Origin: Paratinospora sagittata
Lineage: Eukaryota; Streptophyta; Magnoliopsida; Ranunculales; Menispermaceae
Length of the DNA stretch: 64,000 nucleotides
Direction of reading: 5' to 3'
NCBI GenBank assembly: GCA_035771175.1
Contig: CM069598.1
Coordinates: 8,525,413 to 8,589,412, forward strand
This document shows, in pieces, positions 49,049-60,600 of the stretch; position 1 is the first letter of the stretch, and the number at the start of each line of letters is the position of its first letter. The notes beneath the pieces were generated by a model. The model was not told where the DNA came from, searched no databases, and was given only the letters and a program-made list of their open reading frames with translations. The translations under genes were made by a program, and so were the position numbers.

Positions 49049-50944
49049 ATGGAAGTGCATTTGAAGGATCTGTTCAACAGATTCCATTTACAATTCGGAT
49101 CCGGTCCGGGACTAGGTCCCGGATCAGGAACCTGTCTTCTGAAAGTCGACGGAATCACCCCTGGTTTCATCAAATCGATTTTCAGAGCTTCAGCAGCTCT
49201 GTACCGAACGGATCCATGGAAGAGATTGCGGCCGGGTCATTTGTTCGGAATCCGGGTCGGCAAGGATTCCGATTGGTCCGGCAAGAAGCAACCTTTTCCA
49301 TGCGTTCAGTTCATAGGTAGCGAAGGTGGAGATCTTGGGTTCCACATGTTTAGGTCTGAGAATGATGCTCAAAGAATGACAGGTTCTAGAGAAACAATTA
49401 GGGTTCCGAATGTGGAGGTTTTGAGAGATACTTTTGAGATTGAGTGTTTGATGTTTGGTTGTAATAGGAGGATGATTAGGTCTTTGTCGTTGGAATGTTG
49501 TGGGAATGATCGATTTCCGAGTATTGATGTTGCGTTTTGTATGTCAAATGGTGGGATTAGGTTTAGGAATCCGACTGTAGAAGAGCTTAGATTTGTGTAT
49601 GGATTTATGAAAGCAATTGCTATGGTGCACCCATTGCTTCAGGAAGATAAAGAAGGTGGTTCGAAATGGTCGAAATTGATGTGTTTTGAGCCGTTTATTG
49701 AGACAGTTGATGTGTATTGGCCTCCTGAAATGGCCAAGGGTTGGGATCTTGTTGCTGTTACTGTTTCATATCCACCGGGTCAGGCTTATGAAGAGAAAAC
49801 TAGCTCCACTGCTAGTTCGACCCCTACAAAGTACGCCGAGCCTCCAAAGGAGGATTTTGTTGATGTTAAGGTGAATTGGGCTAATGGGACGAGGCAATGT
49901 GCAATGTGTGAGAAGGAAGTTCATGGAGAACAGTCGTTGTGTTGTGGGCGGTGTCGTGCTGTGGTGTATTGTGGATCTGTATGCCAGAAGCAACATTGGA
50001 AGGAAGCTCACAAGAGCACTTGTGGACTTTACAAAGTGATGATGGAGAGAGAAGAGGAACTGGCTCTGAAGATTTTTACATTTCCCTGTTCCATTGAGCA
50101 TCCATGTAAGTGGCTTGAATCAGTAGGTTTACATCAGAAGGGGATGTGGAGGAGGAAGTGTAATTGCTATTCTCACTGCCCGTTTGGTCTTCTTCCCTTT
50201 AAAGGCGGGTTGTCGGATTCGTGGGGTGGTCTGGATGACGAAGAATACCCTTCTGATTCACCTTTCCATGATCTCATCCAAGATGGAATTTCAAGTCCAG
50301 TTCTTCTCTCTAGTTGGTCTGAGTACTACAATCTCCGGTCCTTACCTTTGTCGAGCCCTGTTGCGGCAATATTATCCTACCCATTGACGGTTTATTACAT
50401 ACTGATGGCCCTTAGTATCAGTTCTAAAAATCTTTTGCTCAAGGGAAGAGAGGTGATAGTTCACTACCTTGGTCCTGAAGGAGAGTTGGATTGGATGCCT
50501 GCTTTTGCTGAGATTGGGCATCTACTCAATGGGTTGGGTAATTTACAGATAGTAATGGTGGGGCCTGAAGTTCCTTCCGATTTGTCGGGTACAGTATCAG
50601 GGATAAGTAGTAGATTGCGGGTGAATTTAGTTAGAGGTCTATACCAGGAAGAAGCAACTTACCTTCCTTCTCCCCACATTGTCATCGCACCGAACTGTGG
50701 ACTGGAGAGCTATGCAACATGGGGTGGAGCTCTTGATCTGATAAAGTCCATGAATGTACCCGCCTTTTTCACTGATCAATCGGAGATTTCTTGTTCAAGT
50801 GCTAAGCAGGTCCTTCGTGGTGCTGGATTGCATATTTCTCACCCAATGACTCCGAATCCATTCCGTTCTCCTGTTAGGAATCAAGGGCCTTCTAGTAATC
50901 TGCCGTCATATATGAATTGCTTTGTGCTGGGGGTGAACACATGA
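49049..50944 (+). CDS. Intronless MYND zinc-finger protein with MSS51-like C-terminal domain
   Basis: A single open frame of 631 residues. The MYND zinc finger lies at ~284-325 with the C-x2-C ... C-x2-C ... C-x3-C ... H-x3-C ligand pattern: CAMC, CCGRC, YCGSVCQKQHWKEAHKSTC. The C-terminal half (IVHYLGPEGELDW, AFAEIGHLLNGLGNLQIVMVG, IVIAPNCGLESYATWGGALD, VPAFFTDQSE) matches the domain shared by yeast Mss51 and eukaryotic ZMYND15/17-type proteins. MYND fingers bind proline-rich partners. Yeast Mss51 regulates mitochondrial COX1 translation, but plant proteins of this architecture are uncharacterised as far as I know, and no mitochondrial presequence is obvious. The ATG at 49049 is the first in this frame; the frame is open upstream without another ATG. 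Confidence 0.9.
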   Translation: MEVHLKDLFNRFHLQFGSGPGLGPGSGTCLLKVDGITPGFIKSIFRASAALYRTDPWKRLRPGHLFGIRVGKDSDWSGKKQPFPCVQFIGSEGGDLGFHMFRSENDAQRMTGSRETIRVPNVEVLRDTFEIECLMFGCNRRMIRSLSLECCGNDRFPSIDVAFCMSNGGIRFRNPTVEELRFVYGFMKAIAMVHPLLQEDKEGGSKWSKLMCFEPFIETVDVYWPPEMAKGWDLVAVTVSYPPGQAYEEKTSSTASSTPTKYAEPPKEDFVDVKVNWANGTRQCAMCEKEVHGEQSLCCGRCRAVVYCGSVCQKQHWKEAHKSTCGLYKVMMEREEELALKIFTFPCSIEHPCKWLESVGLHQKGMWRRKCNCYSHCPFGLLPFKGGLSDSWGGLDDEEYPSDSPFHDLIQDGISSPVLLSSWSEYYNLRSLPLSSPVAAILSYPLTVYYILMALSISSKNLLLKGREVIVHYLGPEGELDWMPAFAEIGHLLNGLGNLQIVMVGPEVPSDLSGTVSGISSRLRVNLVRGLYQEEATYLPSPHIVIAPNCGLESYATWGGALDLIKSMNVPAFFTDQSEISCSSAKQVLRGAGLHISHPMTPNPFRSPVRNQGPSSNLPSYMNCFVLGVNT

Positions 50945-53103
50945 TAACCATTAGGAGAGCAATCTTACTCATTGTATCTTGTATTCATGGGTTGTTGTAT
51001 TTGTCAATTCAATGGTATTTGTAAGACTGATGCTGATAGATCAAATGAAGCAAAAAATTTGAGGTAAATGTTTGTTTCTGTTACTGATTTTTGTCTACAA
51101 TATGATTGCAGTATGAGATAATTTTATGTTTCATTTCAGTTTTGCTGGCCATGGCCTTCACATCTCTCTTTACCTTTACAAGTCTTGTTCTTTTTATGGT
51201 GTCCTGATTATTTGCAGTCATGCTGCTAGTCATGAACTTTGCATCCCTCTCTACCAATATTTTTTTTTTAACTTTAAGCATAAAACATAAATCTGGAACT
51301 CATGTTTTATAATTTAGTATCTGAATTCAAGAATGTTCTTTTGGAGGAGCTTTGCATAATCTTTCCTTTCAAAACTGAATTCTCCTTTGTTCATAAATCT
51401 TAGAATTATTTTATGTCCCTTTCTTTTACAATTTTACAGTCAATCTCTGGTATATGTCGATGGAAACTGAAGGATGAAAATAGGTTGATTCAGCCCTCTT
51501 CAATTTGGATAGGAACCTAAGCCTAAGCCCAGAACCCTAACTCTGCCTACAAACATTGGTTGTTTTATAATGTTCCTATCTTATTGCAATGGAAGACCTT
51601 TGGCTTCATTGACAACAATAAATTTATGTCCATATAATAAAGTTAGTTCAATCATATAACACCGGAGTGTGAATCAACTAAAATTTGTGGACACAATCAT
51701 AATCCAATAACTTCTTACCTAGCTGACACTGAAAAAATATCACCAAAAGAGCATTTTAGATTTCCAAAAGGCCATTAAAACAAAATTGGGAAAGCAATGA
51801 TAACTACTACCTGAATAAAAGTCTTTGTGTTAATTTATTTTCTTATTAATAGTTATGGAAAATGATATAATTGGTTCTCTCTTGCACTGTCTTAATGCTT
51901 GGATTCAGAATTTTTTTTTTTGGGGAGGTTCATTTTAGAGTCATTTTTGTGCCATTTCTCTTGGGAGTAGCACGATGAGTTCCAGTAAAAGCTGCAATGG
52001 ACGAATGATGCTATATTAATTGGGGTAAAAACTGCATAGCTCTATCACCTTTGGATTTGCATTGAATTACGTATCAATACTTGATTCAAAGAATCACCTT
52101 TGGATGCTGCAGTTAGCATTACAATACAGCACTCCATTCAATTTAACATTATCCACGATAGAATATGTAGAGTTAAAGGGATTGAGATGGCATGGACAGT
52201 TGCTATCCTCTTGTACTATCTTCCTGTGATTGACTTTAATTGGGAAAGAAACTTGGCTGAACCATGTTATTATGCAAGAAATGAAACAAGTTTTGGGCCA
52301 TATTTTTTTTAAGGATGTATTGGCCCTTATTAGTCAAACATGTAATCAATATAATCAATGAAAAAAATGAAAATAGTCAAACATGTAATCAATGTTAGCT
52401 TTAGAATATAGTGCTTTTAATATTTATTTTTGTTGAAGCCAATTTTGACCCGTCTCACACGTCACAAAGATATTATTTTTTTATGGGTCTTTAAGTTTGA
52501 TCGACCCTTAAGTTGAGCCATCAGGCCTGTGAACGCTTACATAGAATATGTCATAAAGACAAGTTTCAGAGAGGCGGGTGAGGCTTCTTATATATCTTAG
52601 TTAAGAAGAGCACATAGTCGATGTAAAACTAATTTTTAGAATTGTACATTACTAACAATTTTATTTTATATCTTGTCAAGTAGTATAAAAACATTAATAT
52701 TTTAAATGAGGTTGCAAATCATGTCACTTTAACTTCTTTTTTTTTCTCTCTAAATGGAACAAAACCATATGTTAACTACAACAAATTATTTTAGCAAGGC
52801 GAAAAGTAAAGTTAGTGTTTTGCATATAAGCATATAAGGCATATAAGCATTCTGACACGTGACCACGACCAGCATAAAGGCTGTGTACCAGACAAAAGGC
52901 AGTGCCACCTCACCCATGTAATAAAGATTAAATTTATCAAACTCTAAGCCAGAGCTTTAATTCATCTTCTTATATAATAATAATAATAATAATAATCTAA
53001 GAGCCAACTTCTTTTAAATCCAACTAGATTTCTAATGAACAGAGCCTACCCAACTGTCTGATGCAAGAGCCAATTACTTTTTAGAAATGCAGTTGCAACT
53101 TGC
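50945..53103. other. Intergenic region between the MYND gene and the small HSP
   Basis: MYND 3' UTR and AT-rich DNA. Two short tandem copies of ACATGTAATCAAT lie at 52337 and 52380 with a T-run at 51910. A (TAA)n tract occurs at 52975-52996. No gene found; open frames are short. Confidence 0.55.
52975..52996. repeat. (TAA)n microsatellite
   Basis: About seven TAA units, ~200 bp before the small HSP start codon. Confidence 0.9.
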
Positions 53104-53110
53104 TATAAAA
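53104..53110 (+). promoter_or_regulatory. TATA box of the small HSP
   Basis: TATAAAA in GCTATAAAAGGG, 94 bp before the ATG. I saw no convincing heat-shock element (nGAAnnTTCn array) nearby. Confidence 0.6.
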
Positions 53111-53197
53111 GGGCCAAAATGTGTGTCACCCCCACCCCCTACCATCCTCATATCTTCAAAACTGAGTCAATCCTCTCCAAAAAACTAAGTGAGAAAC

Positions 53198-53730
53198 ATG
53201 GAGTCCCCAATCTTCCAACCTTCTTCATGGCCCTTCTTCTACAGCCCACCCCTCCCCTTCCCTTCTTACATCCCCCCAAGAAACTACGTCCACTGGACTG
53301 AAACCCCTGATTCTCACATCTACACTGCTGACCTGCCCGGTAAAATTTAATCCTTTTTTTCACAGATTCTTCTTGCCCTTTTCATTTCTTCTTCTTCTCT
53401 TTCCATTCTCATTAATTAATCAAATCTTTGTTTAATGTTTTGGGTGTGTTTCAAGTTACAGGTGTGAGGAAGGAGGAGATAAGAGTGGAACTTGAGGACT
53501 CTCGGTACCTTATAATTAGAACTGAGGCAGCCGACGAAGCAACTTAGCCTGCCCGGAGCTTCATGAGGAAATTCCGGCTTCCGGGCATGGTCGACGTCGC
53601 CGGAATCACTGCTGGGTATGAAGATGGAGTCCTCACAGTCACTGTTCCGAGGTCTTTTGGGGCAAGAAGGTTCCGTGTTGATCCAGCTGACTTGCCTGAG
53701 CGCTACGAAGTACTTGCTCCGGCTGCTTGA
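53198..53730 (+). pseudogene. HSP15.4: Class V small heat-shock protein (HSP15.4-like), with premature TAG
   Basis: Two exons: 53198-53339 and 53462-53730, intron GT-AG in phase 1. The family frame runs 136 codons to TGA at 53728, the size of class V sHSPs (~135). The N-terminus has WTETPDSHIYTADLPG, the alpha-crystallin core has VRKEEIRVELEDSRYLIIRTEA and [26 protein letters not shown], and the end has [13 protein letters not shown]. An in-frame TAG at 53545-53547 (codon 76) ends translation after 75 residues, inside the crystallin core, losing the beta-strand edge and C-terminus used for oligomer assembly. Both halves keep clean reading and splice sites, so the lesion is recent, or is a sequencing error. 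Small HSPs hold denaturing proteins for refolding; the truncated product probably cannot. Confidence 0.88.
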
Positions 53731-55161
53731 GAATCACATTTTATGATTCAAGAAAAGCATTAATTAGAAGATTTCTATCTAAAATTATATTATTTGAATT
53801 CTGTGGATGAAATTTGATTCTGGGTAGTGAGTATTATTAGCATTTAGATGATTGTGAATTTTAAAAAAAAATTGTTGTTTTATTTTCTTTTTATTTTTCC
53901 AACCTGTTATGTAAAAAGATTTAGAAGTTAAAAGAGTGGTGTAGTAGAAAGACTTTGAAATAGATTGGTTGGGCTGCTAAGAAAAGGTTGCAATTGCTCT
54001 GTTATTTTATGAGAATTGTGCATTCAATCAGGCGGTGCTGCTGAATTTGTCAGGTGCTAAGAGACAGAAAAATAATAATCAAACTCATATATTATAACTT
54101 ATTATTATAATGTGTTTATGGGGAAATAGGTGCTTTGGTTGATTATTTTTGCGGGCCAAAGAGGAACAGATACTTTCAGGAGAAAGGGTAAGTGGGGGCG
54201 AGTGATGAATCTCTTGTTGTGGTTCCAAGTTCCAACCACTGATCTGATGCAAGTAAAAGTCGCTCTGACAGGCAACTTGTGTACTTTATCAATTTGCAAC
54301 CGTCACGAAATTTAATACCTCTTTTGGTAGGTAACTCAAATTGGTAAAACTTTTTTATTTTTTATTTTCTTTAAATTTCTTCGAATTTAAGATGTTATTT
54401 TGTAGAAGAAAATTTATGAAATAGTTAAACTGACTTAATTGTAGAAAATACCTTAAGAATTAAGATACTCTTATTATATCATTTTATAAATATTTTAGAA
54501 GTCAAAAGGGGGATTGGATGCATATGAGTCAACCAAAATTAATTTTAGAAAATGTTAAAATAAAACTTGCAAAAACTCAATTAAAAATTCAAGGCTGTGT
54601 GTGATTCATAATCTAAAAAATAAAATATAATTTAAAAAATAAAATCATAAAATAATATTTTATCATTTCTTAAAAATAACTTTTTATTTATTTATAAATC
54701 TCAACAAATTATTTCTAAATTTTAACAAACCAAAACTGTATCTACCTCAAAAACCAAACATCACACAAGATGTACAAAAAGTTTATTAAGTTTTCAAACC
54801 AACCTTCCCATGATGGGTAAAGGTAAGAGCCAAGTTGCATGCAGTGGGTGCAACCAATAAAAAAAAATTATACATAAATCATGGGCAAGTTACTAGGCCA
54901 GCGGACCGAATAAATAATTTAATGCTATTGTAAAATGGGATTTGCCAGGTTTGGTTGGTAGTGATTTACTTTTCGAAAACAATTAATTTTTTTTTTAAGT
55001 TAAGTTTTTTTGGATTATATCACTACATTTGAATCATTAATGAAACAAAATCTTTTATATTCTAGTAAATCCCTTTCATTTTCCATTAGTTCCAAATGTC
55101 ACAACCAAATACACCTTGGGCATTGATATATAGTCACTTACTCCAAATGTTTGCACTAAAA
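53731..55161. other. Convergent 3' flanks of small HSP and CAF1
   Basis: No gene seen. AT-rich; holds the small HSP 3' UTR and the presumed CAF1 3' UTR. Open frames at 54.1-54.3 kb match nothing. Confidence 0.55.
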
Positions 55162-57224
55162 TCAACTTGTATCTTGAACCAAATCAACACATTGGAGAGG
55201 TCGTTGGTTTTGTTGTTTCAGTGTGTCCTGGGGCTCTGGTTCCTGCTTTCTGCCCCTCCAAACAACAATTTGATCATCTTTGAATAAGATAGGAATGCAA
55301 GGAACCAAATCCTGCATTAATAATTCATTATCAGTTATAATAATAGCTATCTATCAAACTAAACATGCATGATTGAGCCAAAAATGAAATATAGGAACAC
55401 GGAAGGAGGAAGATGTTATATACCCTTAACTTCACTCCAATTTTCTTGCAGTCACTAGTTCCAACATGGAAGCAATCAAGTCTCACAAGCTCTTCGGTCT
55501 CAAATGCCTCCCTTACCCTAGCCACCACATTAACGTATACTCCATTCCTGGCTGAGGAAGAAGAACATCAATTAGTAACTACCACTGTATTCAGACAAAT
55601 GCATCCAAACTTGAAGGACTTACTGAGCTTCATCAAAGGAGGAGAATTTAGTCCTCTATTCCTCATCTCCTTCATTTCCTCAAACGTTAGGCCATTGGCA
55701 ACATTTTTCACAAGCTTTGGGTAGATTGGTGCTAATGGTTTATATAGCATCAGAGGAATAATGGGTCTGTTCTTTGGGTCATAGTTTCGACCACGGTAAA
55801 GTAGAAGAATATTTATATTTCGATAGATAATCTTCCCACCAGTTTTATCCTACAAAAGAACTATTGACAATCATCAGGAGAAGCATTTGGATAACTTCAA
55901 AACAAATATACATTATATAAAAATGAAAACCCATCTGACAAACTAAGAGCAACAAGATATAACCTCAAGGTGGAAGCAAACATTGTCCATATCAAGTGTT
56001 GGTACTCCCAAGCATTTGATCCTTACAGCTTCAGCTCTCTTCCAATGGTTGTGGATGTCATCCAGCAAGTTGTGTGTAACACCCCCTTTACCTAGTGCAT
56101 GGAAACAAATTGCAAAACCTTATTACACTGATAATTCAACTAATTTGCATAGAAAGAAGGGCACTTCTAATTTGTGCAGTCTCCACAATTCATCATAATC
56201 ATGAATTGCCAAATATCATTCACTGCAGTCTGCAGCCACAAAATTAAAATTTTCCTGTTCTTTTCCCTTCTACTTCATTCTATAATCCCCTTTCATCATC
56301 TCCGTCAGTTAGACTCAGTGAAAATCTACTGGCATTGTTAACTTACAACTAATAAAAGGAGCTACTTGGGGAAAAAAAAAAAAAATGTTTCTTGGCTGTT
56401 TATAAAATCCAAAAAATGAAAATACAGAAGCCGATGTTTGATTGTTTTCAGAAAACAGCTTATTTTCTAGGTAAAATCTCGGAAAACTGTTTTCGGATTT
56501 GACTTATCAAAACTTTCTTTTTCTTTCTTTTTTTTTCTTTTTAAAGATTTTCAGATAGAGAAAACTGTATGCAAATCACCCACCACGCAGCCTAACCATT
56601 CGAATTTCATGCTAATAGACTGAAATTGCATTAAAATCTAATAGACTTCAAATCAGTATTTTCAACCCTAAACGTACAAACTAAACCAACAACAACAAAA
56701 ACGCACAGAGAATTACCCAAATTGATCTGCCGATCACAATCGCTGTGCCGATACCTCTCCACAAGCACTTCAATTTCTTCTTCCGTTAGCGGCTCTCCGA
56801 GCACCGAATTCCGTTCCTCCAAAACCCTTTCTTGATCCACCGATTGTTGCATCGGAGCAGAAGCTCCGTCCCATTGCCGATCAAGCCGTCCGGAACCGAA
56901 AGGAGAGAACCGGGGCGGTTCTCGGAACCCAATCGGCTGTACCTTGGGATTAGTTTCAGAGTAAGAGTATCTGAAATCGAAGGGAAGATCAGAGTGATAT
57001 GGAACATCATGATCTTCAGAAGAAGAAGCTAGGGTTTCTTGAGAAATTTCCTGCTTCTTCTTCTTCTTGATGGAATTAAGAGTTTTAGAAGTGAGAGAGA
57101 AGGGAGGATCATAGATGTCTTCGGGTAGAGTAGCAAATTGATTAATTGAAAAGAAGTTGCAATGGAGAACACGAAATGAAGAATTTAGGGTCTGCAGAAA
57201 CGAGGAACGTTGCAGCTTCAGCAT
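55162..57224 (-). CDS. CRS2-associated factor 1, mitochondrial type (two CRM domains)
   Basis: Five exons: 56717-57224, 55964-56091, 55624-55849, 55424-55551 and 55162-55311; 1,140 nt, 379 residues, all GT-AG and in frame. The N-terminus MLKLQRSSFLQTLNSSFRV is Ser/Leu/Arg-rich without acids, as in mitochondrial presequences. The low-complexity linker is followed by GEPLTEEEIEVLVERYRHSDCDRQINLG and two CRM RNA-binding domains: the first through GGVTHNLLDDIHNHWKRAEAV, ending in LYRGRNY; the second at LTRNGVYVNVVARVREAFETEE, VRLDCFHV and VPCIPILFKDDQIVVWRG. CRM proteins bind group II introns; CAF1/CAF2 in plastids pair with CRS2, and this mitochondrial-type relative is expected to act in mitochondrial intron splicing by homology. 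Confidence 0.88.
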
Positions 57225-57697
57225 CCGGTGAACAATTTGCTAACACATTGCACGCTAACAGAGCTCCTTGCTTAGAAATAGTTTAGTTTTATTTTAAGAA
57301 ATAAAACACAAATTTTACACTATTTATTCTATACCAAAAGGCTTAAATTGTTAAATATTTTCAGTATATTATCTTTCTAATTAGTATAATATTAATGAAT
57401 ATTTATAAATAAAATTTAGAAAATCAAGTTTACTTTTCTCATTATAATACGTTTATTTTGATTTTACTTACAGAGATGTTGAAAGAATTTTAGATTTTTT
57501 CCAATGAGAATAAGAATACTTTCTTACGTATTAGTAAAATGAATTAACTTTTTGTTCAGTATGGAATGCCAGATGAAGAGCTTGAACAACGTACAGGTAA
57601 TATGTTACAGTTTCACATTCATATAGAAAATGTAAATACTAATTTGTCAAAGTATTCTCAAGTCTTCTATCAATCTCAAACAAATAGTCAAGCTTTC
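57225..57697. other. Short spacer between ASPM 3' end and CAF1
   Basis: ~470 bp of AT-rich DNA between the stop of the ASPM-like gene and the ATG of CAF1. Both genes are on the minus strand, so this would hold the CAF1 promoter and the ASPM 3' UTR end. Nothing else seen. Confidence 0.6.
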
Positions 57698-60600
57698 TTA
57701 ACCATGTGTAATCAATCTGAGGAGTTCAACGGCCTCTTTCAACCGCCTTTCGGTGGATTCCTTTGCTTGCAGAGGACGAGAATTCCTGTTCGAGAAGAAA
57801 CGGATCACTAAACAAAATGGGAAGACATGTTTAAATGCATAAAAAATGTATAATCTAACCTCTTATCAATGGTTACTTTTCTTGTTAGATCCTCAACAAG
57901 ATTATGCAGCCTTTTTACAAGAGAAGGTAAGTTGCATATGATTTCAAAGCCTTTCTCTGTTGAGCACAGTTTCTTCAGAAGTTCTGAAGCAATGAAAAAT
58001 CCTTCCTCCTTGTTTCTGATGAAAATGAACAAAGAGAAGACCATGAATCTTGTTAACAAAAGAAAATTGTATGGAAGTGTGAATATGTCTGAACAGTTTA
58101 ATAACCTTAGATATTCCCAGAAAATTATTTCCACTGATCCATTAGTATATATTAGCACATCAGCCAAATGTGGGTAGTGGGCAAGGTTCCTGAGAGTACA
58201 GAGAGCATGTTTTAGAATTTCCTGGTCAGGAATGCTACGGCTGACAGAGCGGATTAGCTTCAACAAAGTTTCAATTGCCCCAGCATCCACAAGTGTCTCA
58301 CAACATTTCTGCGAATGTTCAGTGGCTATATCTGTGCAAAATATGAAAGTGTCATTAGTTAGTAACTTTGATGCAGTCTCTGTTCATAAATATGCTTTCT
58401 GCAGCAACTCATTTTGTTCACAAATCTGAAGGAAACTTTTGACGATAAGCTTCCACCAATAACGCAAGCGTAAGGAGGAAACTAATAGAATTTTTTACTC
58501 AAAACAAATATAAGGAATTTAATTTACAGAGAATTTCGTCAACACAAAGAACTACAATTAACTTGGAATACGTAGAAGAACCTGTTGGAAAACAAGTACA
58601 AGACCAACACCCTCCTTCTCAGGTGGAAGTCACCAAAAATGGGGTAAAATATAATGGTACAAGCAAAACAAAAACATCTTTACCTTTAACATAAAGTTAA
58701 AGAAAATTGAAGTTATGAATGGGGAATAAGTAATACCAAACAGCGGAATCTTCAGAAATCAGTTAAGGAAAACAAGAAGTAAAACTAGAGCAATTTCCAA
58801 TCTCGAAACCATCTTATCTACCAAGAAATTAGTCTCACCTAAAGTTGCACAAGTATGGAGTATGCTGCTGACACTTCTTACGCTCAGTAGTTCAGAAAGT
58901 GCAGACACAAGTCGATTGATAAGTCGCATACCATCATCCACATTTGCAGCCATTTTCTGCACCCGGAGACGCAAATCCAATAGCTGTCCTCTTAACTCCT
59001 TCCGTGCAAGATATCCTCTCCAGCATGACTATCAACCCCTCAAAAAATAAAATAAAATATCAAATAATTTAAGAAATATGGATACTAAATTAAATTAAAA
59101 TATGAAAAAATATTCAACAGGCATATCTGTTCTGCAGAAGGAAAATAAAATTTGTCGGTAACACCCTGTTCAACTGAGATTGGCCCCATTTTTTGTGGGC
59201 TTAGGTGTCAGTGAAGCTTGAGCATTGAGTTCAATTCCAACATTATCACAAAAGAAACGTCCAGCAGGCAAAAGAAATGATATTGTGAAAAGAAAAAAAA
59301 AAAGAAGAAACTAATTTATCTATAATGATCAGGTCGACAAGGTGAACGCAAAAATAGCCCCTCCTTGAACCAAAGGTAAGGTTGTGTGTACACTGTTAGA
59401 AATTACTACACCTAAAAGCAATGGTTGGTATATATAGGCCAAAGAATGCAGCTATTACACACTTTTCCTTGTGTTTAGCCCCATGCTATACATGGAGAGC
59501 CAAGAAGAAGGCATAAGAATACCAAACAGGTAAACGTGCTTCTCACAAACTAGGTTCTAATGCCATATTAGAAACCATTTGACCTAAAAGCTATAGTTGA
59601 TAGGTAGAGAACTAACAATGTATATTAAGCAATCTAACACATTAGCCATTTAAAAGCTTTGGAATGATAGGAGCCTTGTGCATTCTTTTTCTACATCTAT
59701 CATCACCCACACATAGATATAAAATGCATAGGGGGAGGACAAACAATACAAGTTATGATTTCTTTAGAAGACTTGGAGAAGTCATCATGACCTTTTCTGG
59801 CCTTTGTGATTAAGACAGAATATTTCATGCAAGACATCTTGAGGTGAGCCCCAAGCACAAACCACCAACACGTAAATCAACTTATGATTAACTTCAATAA
59901 GAATATTAATGTCTGAATTTAGATTGGAACAAGTTCAGTAAGACTACATCTTTAAGAAGTGTGCAAGTTACCGGTAGGACCAAACAATACATGCCTTTAT
60001 AATACATTTGTTAACAATGCTTGTTGGATAATAGCTAACATAAAAAGGTTGAACTAAATAAAATAGGAAAAAAAAATGATTTAATTTCATAAAAGTAGAG
60101 CCATCTTACTTGGATGGCAACTATATGATGTTTCTCTTTACTAGCTTCTTGCCTAGCAAGCCATCCTCGAACATAAGATTGAATAGTGATTGCAGACCTT
60201 GTCCTGGCTTTAAGCAATAAGACTCTCTTCCACCACCTTTGCATTTTTAACACCAAATGTAATAGAAGTTTCAGTTCAAGGCTCTGATAGCAACCTCTCC
60301 AAGTATGAGCATTCTGACCATGACGAGTGACTAAACCATGGAACGCAGCCCCTGCAATAAAACAATTGTTGTCTTGTCAACGGTATTTTGTTAAAGATAT
60401 ATACCATTTCAAATTGTGGTTGCAACCACTAAACAACTCAAGAGTGCTACAACTTACAAGACTATGATTTTGACATATAAAAAATTTCTTAAAACGATGG
60501 GTTTCCTTTCACCAAGTCTCAATATGTTTAGGGAGAACCATATCTTCTCATGAGATGGATTACCTATTTTTGTTTAATTCACAAAAGAGAACTCTCAAAC

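Noticed and set aside
56631..56716. Extension of CAF1 exon 1 past position 56717
   Set aside because: It is intron sequence after the GTAATT donor; splicing to 56091 gives the conserved GKGGVTHNLL.
59161..59250. Possible transposon or tRNA fragment in an ASPM intron
   Set aside because: No box A/B pair or ORF could be supported.
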